From the NCBI RefSeq assembly GCF_014805625.2, contig NW_023998414.1, positions 43,737,561 through 43,801,560 of the forward strand: a stretch of DNA of 64,000 nt, read 5' to 3'. Each line of letters begins with the position of its first letter. Position 1 is the stretch's first letter. Under the pieces are notes generated by a model, which saw only the letters and a program-made list of their open reading frames with translations, had not been told where the DNA came from and did not search any database. Below are positions 52,738 to 64,000 of this stretch, piece by piece. A program made the translations under genes and the position numbers. The DNA comes from Glossina fuscipes. Its lineage: Eukaryota > Arthropoda > Insecta > Diptera > Glossinidae.

Positions 52738-53848
52738 CAGTGAAAGTTCCTTATTCGCGTTTACCTTATTCGCGGTTTCACTACTCGCGGATTAAAAAAA
52801 TTCAAACCATTTCCCATATTCGCGGTTATAAATTTCTTTAATCGCGGATTTTTTGTACCTCTTTCCGGAATTGTTTTGCTTCTGAAGTTGAAACTTATTT
52901 AAAAAAACAGAATTTAGATTTTAAAGTACTTCTACTTTTGGACAATGCACCAGGTCATCCTCGCGCACTTGAAACTATGCAACCAAACATTTTACCAACC
53001 AACACGACGGCTTTGCTTCAAACTATGGGCCAAGGAATAATCCAGGCCTGTAAGCTCTATTATATTAGACGAATCGTCAAAATCATATTGGATAATATGG
53101 AATATAATTGTGATATGAATGTTATGGAATGCAGGAAGAAATTTGACGTAGCGAAATGCATCGTAAACATAAAAGAATCATTAGAGGAACTGAAGCTACA
53201 CACATTGAAGTCATGCTGGAAAAAACTGTGGCCTGCTCTGACTGCGGAAAATGACGAAGAATCTGTGTAAGTTCAAACTCGGACTGCAAACATAGGCGAA
53301 ACCGCGAATGGAATAGGACGAGATGGGTTCGAACAGATAGAATCAAGTGACATTCAGGAATTGCTTGGATCGCAAGATGAAGATTTGACTGAAAACGACT
53401 TGGAGGAAATGTTAAATTCACCGCCCATTGAAGAAAAGGCTTTAACAAGCACTGGAAACGTGACATTTAATTTGAAAGGTCTTAGTTAAGGTTTAAGAAT
53501 GGCAAATGAGCTTAGCGATTTCTTTATGAACATTGGTCCGTCTATGGAACGAAATCTTATTTTTAAGAGGCAAATTGCTAATACGACTGCTGCATATCAG
53601 TCGGAATTGAAGGAGCTTTTAAAAACTGCCAAGCAAGAGAAACTTACAAAATTCTTCAAACCATTGCCTAAGCCTTAAGATAATTAATCAAAATGTTCAT
53701 AAATTTCATTTAAATTGATTTTTTTTTATTTTGTCACCTAGAAACGTATCCCCTATAATCTTATATAAACTATCATTCCGTATTCACGGTTTCTGTATTC
53801 GCAGCATTTTTATGGAACGTATATCCCGCGAATAAGGAGCCTTTACTG
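52738..53848 (+). mobile_element. Tigger/pogo-family DNA transposon, internally deleted, with TIRs and TA duplication
   Basis: The element has 22-base inverted ends (52738-52759 and 53827-53848) that begin CAGT and run into CCTTATTCGCG, with three mismatches. It is flanked by TA at 52736-52737 and 53849-53850, the usual target duplication of the Tc1/mariner/pogo superfamily. Several TTCGCGG or ACTCGCGG motifs repeat inside the left end. At 1111 bp it is too short for a full element. The transposase fragment starts at the second catalytic Asp region, so the DNA-binding domain and first Asp are missing. Confidence 0.88.
52868..53678 (+). pseudogene. Tigger/pogo DDE transposase fragment with two in-frame stops
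   Basis: One frame runs from about 52868 to TAA 53676-53678. It reads CFASEVETYLKKQNL, then VLLLLDNAPGHP (second catalytic Asp), NTTALLQTMGQGII and YYIRRIVK, as in Tigger/jerky-type DDE_1 transposases. Typical copies have PMDQG where this has TMGQG, so the Asp there is lost. TAA at 53268-53270 and 53487-53489 interrupt the frame, but recognisable coding sequence continues after each (SSDIQELLGSQDEDLTE, then LTKFFKPLP). The fragment cannot make active enzyme. Confidence 0.82.
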
Positions 53849-53850
53849 TA

Positions 53851-56800
53851 CATAATAATTGTTAGTTTGACAATTCGTGCGCCAAATACGAAGTATAACG
53901 TAATCATTGTGGTTAGCACTTCAATCTTGACAGATACACTGTGTAGATTTAAAAAAAGTTATTCTCAAAATATAAAGTAGAAACAGTTCGAGAAAAAAGA
54001 AACATGTCTGAATCAAAAATTCGACATCTACTAAGGCAGAGTTGTTTAGCATTGAAATAACTTAATGAGAAAAATTTATAAATTACGTTAATATTAAATA
54101 AATACATGTAATAGATTAATATTAATTAAAAATCCAATAATTTAAAAATTTTATTAAGAAAATAATTTGTATGTTTCATATTTTTGTAAGAGGCGGAGTC
54201 ACGACGCCATTTTAGATATTTCATCTACCACAAATCAGAAATGATGTTTTTTGATTGGCCCAGCATACAATTTCATTTTGATATAGGGTTGCTTAACAGA
54301 CGAAGGATTTCATATTAAGTGGAATATAAAAGGATGCTGCAAACTTTTACATACGTGACAGTTACTAATTAGAATTTGTGAGGAATACAAAACGTAAGAA
54401 ATGTATAAAATTTACAAATAAAAATTAAGTTAAACTAATTAATTTCTCAATTGGATAGCATATGCTGAAAAACGTTTTGTTTCAAAATTTAACTAAATGT
54501 TGAATGAAATTTAATGGAAAACAAAATATAAAAAAAAACCTTTTAAGATTGTCAAAATAAATCATTTTAAAATACTATTATAAATATTTTTAGGGATAAT
54601 TACAAGAATTCTTCGCAAAAATAACCATGCAAAAATTTCCACGTAAAAACTATACTATGATTACAAATTTTTCCTCCTAATTTAACTGCAAAATTCAATC
54701 ATATTGTGGCAAAAAAAAACTACGCAGATATAACTAAAATTAATAAAAAGTATTGATAAATTTTATCATATCGACTTTTTCTAATTTTTCTAATATATAA
54801 AATTTTTTAATATCTTTATCTAATTTGTTTTATGTCATATTTACATGAAACAAAGTGACTTGTGTGCGTTTTATATCAATTACATATGGAATAATTTTTC
54901 AGGAAAGATTTGTATTGCTTCTATTAGCGCGCGATCGCGATCTATATATGTAACAAATGGAACTAATAAATTTGTAGGTTTCGTGCGTTGTCCATTTAAG
55001 CTTGTTTTGTTGGAAAACGCTGACCATTTCTTTGGTATGACGTTACTACTACTAGTTGCTTTTGCAACTAATAATGACTTCAGTTTCAGTGGTTTCAGTT
55101 CTATACTACGATGAAATGACACGAAATTTAATCACATACATACAGTCAATATTAAACTTTATCTTTAAATTTTTTACACTTCTAATACTTTTATAATTAA
55201 GTCCGAAGGTTGCCCGGCTTCTTAAATGCTTGGTCAGCTATTGGAGAAGGAAAGTATTGATGTTGAAATTTGTTTAACATATTGTGCGCCCTTTTGGAAT
55301 TTTTCTATTACATCTATTATGCCATTATGCTTCTAGAAAAACAAAAACCGAATGATTTTTATCGGCCTCCATAAGTAAGGGAGTTGTGTAAAGAGCGAAA
55401 CAAGTAATAATAGGACGGAGAGATTTCCAGGTTATACGTTGGTTGAGTCAAAATTACCCAAATTCTCATTAAAAAATGCATTGTCATAAGGGAAGAGGAA
55501 GCAATACACAATATTTATACCTCACCCTACTTGTGGTATCGGGCATATTAACCTTGTGCGTATCAGGAGAGGTCAAGAGAGGCATACCTTCGTCGTCAAA
55601 AATCGCTGAGTGATGTAAGAAATTTAGATCGGATGGCCCGATGCTTTAAACTCTATCGTATATAAACGTTCGTGCGCAAAACTGATTGGACTTCATATAG
55701 GAAAACAGTCTCATTTGTAATATTTCACATTAAGGTTAATAGGTTAATAGTTTGACATAAAAATCAATAACCAATTTTCATAATGGACATCTGGTTGTTC
55801 ATTTCCGTGCACCGTTTTATGACAAAAGGTACTATTTTCTAGTATATTATGATGAAAATTGATCCCTAGAATCCATAAGGTATAAGATCGCCCATTAAAA
55901 ATTCAGCTTTTGCATGGCAACAAAGTAAATTTATGTCCCATCAGCTTACGTTTTAGACTCTCTGTCATATGGAGACTACCGCTTGGAAACAAACGGCCAA
56001 TTTTTGGAATTCTATTACGAAAAGAAATAGAGACTTGTATTAGATCGTAGTGATAGATAGTATTTGATGGTCGCAGCATTGCCCAGCTTTCATTTTAAAT
56101 ATTTATGGACGCAAGGTTTTTCTCTTCTCTATCCTATTGCAAGTACTTGCAACTCGTAACTTATCAATAATAAGAGAACAGAAAATTGTGGCAATAAACT
56201 CGGCTAATAGGTAGATCTGAAACAGGAATAAAAATAGTTTTATACAATTTTTATTTACATAGCAAAGGTAACATTTCACGCTTCATAGTGGGTATTGGCC
56301 GTGGCTGTGAAATATTCGTTACAACTATGCCTGCTTTGATATATTACATATGCAATAATTCATAGATCGTGTAAATATTAATATATCTACATTTACATAT
56401 ACATGTGAATTTCTCATTTCTTTATATTTATAAATTTAATTCGCTTTCGCGTTTCGCATGAAGACTCCCTATTTAGGTGATGAGTACATCCTTATGCTTG
56501 ACCTTGCTGAAAATCCATTTTCAGTTTTGAGGGCAATACAATTTCTCTATATGTACAATGACAAAAATATATAGTATATAAAATTGTAACACGTTTAGAA
56601 AAAATCGAATTAACTTAAGTGCCCTAAGCTCTAAGCGACAGGGGAGAAATTTCGCATACCACTTCGGTTCACTTCGTTTGGATATAAGCTTGTTTTAAGA
56701 AAACTTTTTTTGTACGCTATACTATTTGTTGTACAAGGATGTATTAACTTTGTCTAGGTGTATGTACAATACGCGAAAACACATGAGATAGATTCATCTT

Positions 56801-57977
56801 GTATTATGCAGTCCGTTTGTCCGTTCGATCGCCTATCCGTCTTGTATTCTTGTGCTCCGCTTGTAGGAAACAATTTTTCACACATTTTGATGAAATTTGC
56901 GTAAATTTGGTATAGCGCTGATAAAAATGCTTTAGATCGGGCCACTTTGGTGAGCGCTTCCCATATAATGCCTTATTTTGGAAAGTTACAATGTGTAAAT
57001 GTATTAAGTGAAATGGCGTAGCGTATTCAATGATAGGCCATGGTTCACTATAAGGTTTTTACTTGTTAAACCTAAATAAAACGTCGGTGTACTTTGCTAA
57101 CGCGAAATGTACTCTACTTGGAATAATGGAACCATAGGAATGAAAAATTTAATGTTAAAAAATCATTAACTTGACTACAAATAAGAATCGTTCCTGTTTA
57201 CTGTGAAGGCAACTGAAGTTGATTTGCAAAAAATTCGATAAATTTCTCTTTGTGGAATCATTTCATGTAAATGGGATAAAACTGGGAGATAAGAACTTCG
57301 ATGGCACTGAGATAAACCTGATCCTGCTCGTTCTCGTGAGTGGAGAACGATGTCCCCTTGCGTTCTCATCTCAAATAAAACACGAGAGAATAACGAGTAA
57401 ATGGCTCCGAAAGGCTCCGAAATAATATAATCGGAATTTTTGCTCGCGAAAAAGATTTGCAACGTTCTTTTAAGGCGTAATCCTATCTTATAAAATGTTT
57501 CCAATATTTTTTTCTTTGTTGTTTTAAATGACCCTTAAGTGTTCAAGAATGATATTGGAAATGTTTCATGTGCATTGAAAATCTCCATGTGAATAAAACA
57601 AATTAATTCGGTCTTACAATGTAAGGTTTTTATTGCGGGTCTCTCAAGACGAAATATTTTTCAAATTGGCCGTTTTTCCAGCGCTTTCAAATTCACGAAC
57701 AATTATACAAATATATATATATTTATTATATTAAATTTCAAGTGCAGCTGTTTAGTGGCATCAAGTTATCAAATCAAGTGCCTTAGACGTTTTCAATTGA
57801 GAGATTTTAACCGATTGTTGGGCGATTTTTTCGGGGAAAAATGTTTTCTATTCTTTTTATTGTTTTCGATTTCCAAAATTAAAGTTTATAAATATTTTGC
57901 ATTTAACAAAATCACTTAACCCTTAAATGCATGAATGTTTACTAATAAAAAAAAAATTGAAATTAAATGGAAAATGA
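53851..57977. other. AT-rich DNA, probable 5' intron of the bHLH gene
   Basis: Apart from the TATA/Inr candidate at 54325, I see no exon. A GTCCGTTTGTCCGTTCGATC tract at 56811-56830 may mark a fragment of the dispersed repeat group. Confidence 0.35.
54325..54393 (+). promoter_or_regulatory. Candidate TATA/Inr core promoter and first exon of the bHLH gene
   Basis: TATAAAAGG occurs at 54325-54333. About 33 bases downstream is GACAGTTAC, close to the insect initiator TCAGTY. A GTAAG donor follows at 54394. The geometry fits an insect TATA promoter with a short non-coding first exon. The bHLH acceptor at 61631 is the next strong plus-strand gene signal, which would make an intron of about 7.2 kb. 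No transcript evidence is available here. Confidence 0.3.
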
Positions 57978-58490
57978 GTGTAGTAAGAAAGTTGTATTCG
58001 GCGGGGGCCGGATCCCGCATACCCGTCAATATGCTTTTAGCATTCTACTCACCAAGTTCTTTTATTTGATACCCACATCGCTGGTATTATTAAGAAAAAA
58101 GTGATCGCCGTATCCCCCACATCTATTTCAGATAATATATCCTTATTTGAGAAATAAGCATGACATCTCAAAAGAGTAAAAAAGATATAAAATTTAATTA
58201 CTCGCAACGTTGTGTGGGCTTCGCTGATTGTTTCCATTTTGCACGTGAAGAGTAGAGTGCAGAAACTTTCAATATTTCTACCAAATTTACAGTCGATATC
58301 TTTATTTTTGCGACCAGGAGAGTGCCAACAATACATACTACCCACACGGACAGGCATTGCTAAATCAACTCAGACTTTCACGCTGATCAAGACTATATAT
58401 ATTTTATAGGGCCTCTGACTACTACATACATTATGGAGAAAAACAAAATGAGTATACGCCCCATCCTTCGGTGATGGATATAAAAAAGAT
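57978..58490 (-). repeat. Dispersed repeat A, copy 2, inverted
   Basis: Read on the minus strand, this matches the 17.1-17.8 kb unit, including the GAAAAAAGTGATCGCCG box and the ATTTGATACC box. On the plus strand it shows GGACAGGCATTGCTAAATCA and a TTTATAGGG run, the layout common to many dispersed fly repeats. It sits inside the presumed bHLH intron, just left of the piggyBac relic. Confidence 0.6.
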
Positions 58491-58559
58491 CACATAAGAG
58501 TTTTTCGTTCATTTCCAAAATAACATAATACTTCTCGTTATATTACAAAAATGAAAATT

Positions 58560-60150
58560 CATGAAACAACTATTTTTCGCATTTAATTATTGCATTTGCT
58601 ACGTGACTTTGCTATGTGGTACCCGTACAAATATTGGCCAGTGACATACGTCCATAGACGGCAAAGGGTGAGATGCCTCTGTAGGTTTTTTGCGACTGTA
58701 AACTTGTTCTAACGTAGTAGGTAATATTAGTAGGTCGACCTCGTTTATATGCGATGCCACAAAGCAAAGAACATCTGGCAAATCATTGCAGAACTAGACT
58801 ACAAGGTTTAGTGTTTGTTGTTTGTTTGGGATACCATCGACAATGGATTTTTTTTTTATAAGTACCCACGAATTTATTATGGCAAGGGCTTATAAATGAT
58901 AAAATAGGCGGAGGTACCATTTGCGGCCTTTGACTACTATACGATAGCGACCTAAGTAGCTATTCATCTTGTCCACTCCTCCTCTATGCATATTATCCTC
59001 TTGCATTACTCTTGAGAAAGAGATGTTGATCTTTTTGCCTTAATACCTTATCATATGAATTGACTGATATTGTCTACAGGTTGCAAGGCATACAGTACGG
59101 GTTGCAGACAACATAATAACAACCGTGCTGCCAGGTCAAAAGTATCGTGATGAGAAATATCTTCGTTCCTTAAGTTCTCCTAAGAATCGTTATCTCCATT
59201 ACATTCTCCCTGCCCGCGACTGTGCAATTAGGCAATCCATTCTGTCGTACAGTTTCGACAAAATGGACCTCCTGTTTCGCTAAATAGTATGCCAGGGGCA
59301 ATGATGTGTAAAAATTATCGAAAATGCTATAAAGTTCGTCATTTTTAATATAACTTTAGCTAATCATAAGACGACTTTGGCCCATTTGGTCGTCTATTTG
59401 TTTTGTCTTCTTGTCCGGAATACATTTCACAACGGTATGCGTACGTTATGAGACTACGTTCAATAAATATCTTGCAGACACACTTGTGTTGTTTTGCGAA
59501 ATGTGATCTATTTGTCATTGTCTTGAGAGTCGTTGGTCTACGGGAATAAATGAAAATGTCTCATTTAGATGGTCCGATCATGTATAAGCGATTGTGATTT
59601 GGATGATTTTTTTGAAAGATGCTTTTCATTTTTATTGAAGAGTAACAAAGTTGTTATAGTCTAAGGACCGTTTATCATAGGCTTGTTCGAATGGTATAGA
59701 GATCAGTTCCATCAACAATTTCTTGAGCAAAATCAGGAGAAAAACAGTGAAGGAGACATCTGTATGGCCCATCTAGATTGGCTATATTCGGATCTAATGT
59801 GCTGGGCTCGTGGGTTATTTTAGTGGCACAGTGAAATAAAATTCCAAATTTTTTTTTACCTTTGTCCGGAACAATACTTTCATGTCCGCTTCTTCCATGG
59901 TATCTGTCATTGTGCTTTTATATCTATATATTACAAGCAAGTTACAAGGTAAATATTATTGCGAAAATATTTTGAATGTGCGTTGGGTTTTACCATTTTT
60001 AACACTTTCTGGTTTCTTAGAACTCGACTGGGTTTCGCGAAAACTCAAATCATCAAATATGGGATTTTCATAATAATAGCAAATAACTTGATCGATTAGT
60101 GGGACGGATTTTGCATAGTGCTGTAATTCTGCGTTTTTCATGAAAACAAT
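58560..60150 (-). pseudogene. Decayed piggyBac-like transposase
   Basis: On the minus strand, pieces of a piggyBac/PGBD-type transposase appear in order but in different frames. Complement of about 59.7-59.85 kb reads LHCFSPDFAQEIVDGTDLY, the N-terminal family block. Complement of about 59.4 kb has a Tyr-rich block ending EMYSGQED, like the E-x-YTG motif. Complement of about 59.3 kb reads FDNFYTSLPLAYYLAKQEV followed by a TVRQN-type block, the DNFFTS-PLA-L motif with its Asp. Complement 58599-58781 may carry the later segment near KW..K-V-LLST. Many stops and frameshifts show it is dead. I did not identify its inverted ends or TTAA duplication. Confidence 0.6.
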
Positions 60151-61661
60151 CTTTTCAATATGTATTTAATACTTATTCGACAAATTGTCGTAGTGCGAAA
60201 GACCCGCCGAAATTGAATTTTTACTTGGACCGAGCGCCAGAAATGAAAATTATCATAGATAGAGAAATAAGTGTGTCAAAGATTTCAGTTATATTCGGAA
60301 ACGATAAAATAAGTTTGATAAAATTTAAAAAAAAGAAGCAAAGTCTTTAAAGATACGATTTAGATCTATGATTTTGATGGTGTAAAATCCCATAGCCAGA
60401 GACGAAGAAGAAGAAGTTAACCGCAGAAGCCACTAAAACTGCGATTATTTTCCTACAGACTACTACGAACTGCAGACTAAAAGACTACAAAGCTACGAAA
60501 ACATCATTTCCTTTAGAGTCCGGTATAGTCTAAAGACGTTTTAAACCAAAATTCGATTGGCACAGCCCCGCGAAGCACCCCTGGAGAATATTTCCATTAT
60601 AAGATCTAAATAATTTACAAATTTCTCTTCCTTCTCTTTTTGTCCCTTCCTCGTGTTGAGAAAACGCTGTCTACGCGTACTGCAGACGGCAGTACCTTGT
60701 GTCCCCCGTATTCCTTCAGTTAGAGATCATACACTAACAAGTTGAGGTCAGATTAGTAGGAAAAGCTAAGCCGTAACCGATGTCTTCACTTTCAAGGTGA
60801 ACTTTCATAAAACTTACTGCCTCTTCCTTCACCACTTCTTTGCTATAACCCTTCCTAATCACCGCCGTGCCCGCACATATAGGAGACGTCCCCAGAATGC
60901 CTGCGAGCAACTTTTACAAATCGTTCAAACTGTTTATTGAAATTTTTTTTGAAAAGTATTAAACGGTATTTATATAAAAGAATGAACGATACAAAAGAAT
61001 GAAAGGGTATATATGTAAAAGAATGACTTTATATACTCTATTTAGAAAATGTATCTATAGAAATGATAAATGTCTAGAAATCTATCTATATAGAAATCTA
61101 AATGTCTTTAGAGAGTAGGTCCCGCCCACCTGTTCACTTAATTTAGTAACGATATTTAATGATATTGAACTTTTTGAATATTTTCTGCGGTTTCCTAATA
61201 TTTGTTGCTCGTTAGTTTAATGAATATTAAATTTTTATGGTTTATTGGAAAACGTGATGTCTCTCTGATGGCAGAACAAAATAAATGCAGGTGTGAAAAT
61301 ATATACAAATCAATATTTATAAAAATAATAATAAAAAGAACAAATAAAGGGAAAGGGTGTATACAATTGTACGCACACAATTATTCCCATCGTTATATAA
61401 ATAGTTAACCCCTTAAGAGCGTAAATACACTAAATATCATAAATAATACAATTAAAGACTACAGAGGCATATGTTAGGAAAATAGTAGCTTAAAAAAAAA
61501 AAAAAAACTACCGCCGCCCACAAGTGTGCTATCGAACGGTGAGCCAAAAACGAACTGAATTATAAATGAATCGAATTTGAAGTAAAAAACTATGTTATTT
61601 AATTTTTAACTGTTTTTTTTTTATAATTATAGTTTTAAAATTGTCACTGCATCGTAAGACA

Positions 61662-62132
61662 ATGGTCTATGATATGAATCAGATGATGCCACCCTCTCAG
61701 AATATAGCTGTGGGTCGTTATTATTTACAAGATCTTAACAATGTCGAGAATCAAGACTATGCAGCCTTCGATGTCGATAAACGGTATCAGGCTCGTATGG
61801 CATGTGAGACACCACCGCAGCAGATAAGACCACTGCCGCCACCAACACCAGCGCCTCGTCGACGCACCACGCCAATAACTCATTTAGATCCGGCCGAATT
61901 GGTTGGCTTGTCGCGCGAAGAGAGACGTCGGCGCCGGCGTGCAACCTTGAAATATCGTACCGCTCATGCTACTCGAGAACGTATACGTGTCGAAGCCTTC
62001 AACGTTTCATTCGCCGAGCTACGCAAATTGTTACCGACTTTACCACCCGACAAAAAATTATCGAAAATTGAAATTCTGAAATTGGCTATTTGCTATATAG
62101 CCTACTTAAACCATATATTGGAGACGCCATAA
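61662..62132 (+). CDS. HLH4C: NHLH/HEN-type bHLH transcription factor (HLH4C-like), last exon
   Basis: The 156-residue frame starts at ATG 61662 and ends at TAA 62130-62132. Residues 1-75 are Pro/Gln-rich with PLPPPTPAP. The basic region is [20 protein letters not shown], followed by helix 1 ([20 protein letters not shown]), loop PPDKKLSK and helix 2 ([19 protein letters not shown]), about residues 88-153. This is close to vertebrate NHLH1/NHLH2, neuronal E-box-binding factors that dimerise with class I bHLH proteins. A polypyrimidine tract and TATAG acceptor end at 61631, so the exon starts at 61632. The frame is open back to the acceptor, so an upstream exon might add residues; I use the first in-frame ATG. 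The downstream AATAAA is at 62339-62344, after a GT microsatellite in the 3' UTR. Confidence 0.9.
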   Translation: MVYDMNQMMPPSQNIAVGRYYLQDLNNVENQDYAAFDVDKRYQARMACETPPQQIRPLPPPTPAPRRRTTPITHLDPAELVGLSREERRRRRRATLKYRTAHATRERIRVEAFNVSFAELRKLLPTLPPDKKLSKIEILKLAICYIAYLNHILETP

Positions 62133-63230
62133 AGAAGAAGAAGAAGAAGACGAAGAAACTATGAAGACATTATTATAGAAACCTTTCTGTCCATCTAACG
62201 AACAATCGATGTTATACTGTCTTGGACTTTAATAATTTTTTGTTTAATTTTAAGAGTACAATTTTGTGTGTACGTATGTGTGTGTGTGTGTGTGTGCATG
62301 TGTGTATGCGTATATGTGTTTGTATAACAAATATTTCAATAAAAACAACAACAACAATATCAAATCTAAAGGAGATAGTTTGGTGTTCACGATTATTTTG
62401 CACGGAGAAGAGTAGAGGAGTTACAAACGTTTGTATGACAGACGATACAACGCAATAAAATGAAGGCGTTATTTTGTGGGGAAAACGGAAATTGAGTCTG
62501 TGCAACATGACCGCGAAGAGCATCATTTGTGTTTAGTAATAGCTTCCAGGGCAATGTTGTTGTTACAGCGACAAGACCAGATGTGCCCATCGCTTTAAAG
62601 AATTGTTTTATTATGATATATACACTATGTGGGTAATGAGAGGCAGAAGATGCTGCTTATTGTAAAGCATGCGCAATATTTTCACTCCATAGCTAAGCGA
62701 TTGATAAACACGCCCCAGCGTCTCTATGAATTCCTTTCATTTTCATTTTTACTGACACTGACACGCCCATCGTATTTATTTTAAAAAAATATATAATAAT
62801 AATTTTTTATAAAAATTGTACTTAAGAGTCGCTGCTTGTAGGCGAAGAAAAATTCGTTTTGCATTTTTATGTTAATTTTTCAATTTCCCGATAACTAAGG
62901 CAATGAATGTTTATTTATTTTTCGTCGCTGCGTCGGTATTCCATAAAAACAGTTTGCGATGGTAACCTTCAAATAAATACCAATACTACCAGTACTAAGT
63001 AGACGTTTCCCCTTTCATTTGGAGAAACGTTTTTTTAATTGTTAAACCGAAATGAGTTTTTCATCGGACATTTTCTTCTATTTTACTATCGAATCGGAAA
63101 AAGTTTAAATGATTTAAAGAAACAAATCAAAAAAAAAAAAAAATTCGAAATAATTATTCATACATTTTTGATATAAATATAAAATCCACATTTTCCATTT
63201 TAATTATTATTTATTTATTTTTTTTTATAG

Positions 63231-63270
63231 CTGCAATCAAATCATGTCATTGAATTTCAGTGCCAATCAG
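63231..63270 (+). CDS. Possible tiny first coding exon of a gene running off the right edge
   Basis: A long T-rich tract ends in TTTTATAG at 63230. Forty bases follow, ending in CAG before GTATGT. Within them ATG at 63244 opens nine codons (MSLNFSANQ) in phase 0 at the donor. Acceptor and donor are both good matches. No following exon is visible in the remaining 730 bp, so the product is unknown. A chance splice-like pair in AT-rich DNA remains possible. Confidence 0.28.
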
Positions 63271-64000
63271 GTATGTTTCCTAACCTCACAAGGTCATATC
63301 ATAATCATCTCTAAATGCATTATATTTCGTTTCTCACGGACCATATACATGTAAAGTTCAAATTTAAAGGTCCTTCTCGTGAAGTGAGTTACATATATAT
63401 CCAGAGCATAAGACATAAAGACAAAATGTTTTTACGATATACACGTTGGGTAAATTTTCGCCAATTTTTTATTTTAGCGATTCTTTAGACCCAGGTAATA
63501 TATATTGAAAATGTCTTAGAGGCGTGCGTGAGGATTCGCAATGTGTTCTAATGCAATCGTTCATAAGCAAAGAACTTTTTCGATAATTAATATAAATCTT
63601 AAAAAGTTTCTAAGAAATCGCGATTCGCCAAAAGTTGAAAAATTTAATATATTTTTTTTTTTCTTTTTTTTTTCTTACTTGGGAAGAGATTTAAAAATGT
63701 AATAACTTAGGTTCAGCTTTCCGGGTCACATCTAGATTGATGCGTATGACTCAACCCCACCCTAATATATCAGCATCTAGAAGCGTTGGTAGTGTCCCAT
63801 GTGAATGTGAACTGAAATTTCGATTTCACGTTTGATCTTTTCCTAATTCAATCCCCAATATGAGCCAAATCATCAATTTTTTCTTTAGTTAGAAGTGGCC
63901 AGTTGGAGAGGAAGTGAATGAAACAAGTTAAACTTACATAGGTGGTGATGATAGGTTTGCCGATTGCCGGAACGGCAGACAGAAATAAAAATGATATTAC

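Noticed and set aside
53268..53275. TGTGTAAGT at the first Tigger stop as a splice donor
   Set aside because: Coding similarity continues straight through the TAA in the same frame, so it is a nonsense mutation and not an exon border.
61735..61944. Minus-strand 69-codon frame
   Set aside because: Antisense shadow of the bHLH coding exon.
1..64000. CRISPR arrays, operons or other prokaryotic systems
   Set aside because: Introns, poly(A) signals and insect gene content show nuclear eukaryotic DNA. Short direct repeats are microsatellites, not spaced arrays.

Overview
This window is AT-rich nuclear DNA from a dipteran insect. It has spliceosomal introns with GT/AG borders, very large non-coding spacers, abundant microsatellites and many decayed transposons. 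The protein similarities are all to fly genes. A higher dipteran is the best guess, possibly a tephritid-like fruit fly, but the species cannot be fixed from the sequence alone. Five protein genes are supported: the 5' end of a two-pore-domain potassium channel (minus strand, 9637-10305), a SMYD3-type SET/MYND methyltransferase (plus, 44397-46498, seven exons), a Torsin AAA+ ATPase (plus, 50482-51633, three exons), mitochondrial ribosomal protein L30 (minus, 51722-52318, two exons) and an NHLH/HEN-type bHLH factor resembling Drosophila HLH4C (plus, last coding exon 61662-62132). From memory, Drosophila HLH4C is named for X-chromosome region 4C and Torsin lies nearby, so the window probably belongs to Muller element A; this is inference.

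Layout. 1-9.6 kb lies downstream of the second channel exon and is probably a long channel intron or spacer; the pore exons were not found in it. 9.6-10.3 kb holds two channel exons split by a short intron carrying a CT tract. 10.3-44.4 kb is a gene desert with simple repeats, a decayed R1-clade retrotransposon (about 13.3-14.95 kb), two mariner relics (19.4 and 25 kb), a Tc1 relic (37 kb), tRNA-like SINE candidates and dispersed repeats with GTCCGTCT-type tracts. 44.4-52.3 kb is a compact gene block: SMYD3, possible orphan exon pieces, then Torsin and mRpL30 converging with 88 bp between stop codons. 52.7-53.85 kb is a well-bounded Tigger/pogo-family element. 53.85-61.6 kb is probably the 5' intron of the bHLH gene, holding a piggyBac relic and an inverted copy of a repeat also found at 17 kb. 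A TATA/Inr candidate promoter lies near 54.3 kb. A tiny possible first coding exon of another gene lies at 63231-63270.

The genes do not form one pathway. They act at the plasma membrane (channel), in protein lysine methylation (SMYD3), in the ER/nuclear envelope lumen (Torsin), in the mitochondrial ribosome (mRpL30) and in neuronal transcription (bHLH). I found no convincing new biological system. The most useful results are the intron-split channel exons, the complete exon models, and the transposon relics that can only be seen by reading across frameshifts.
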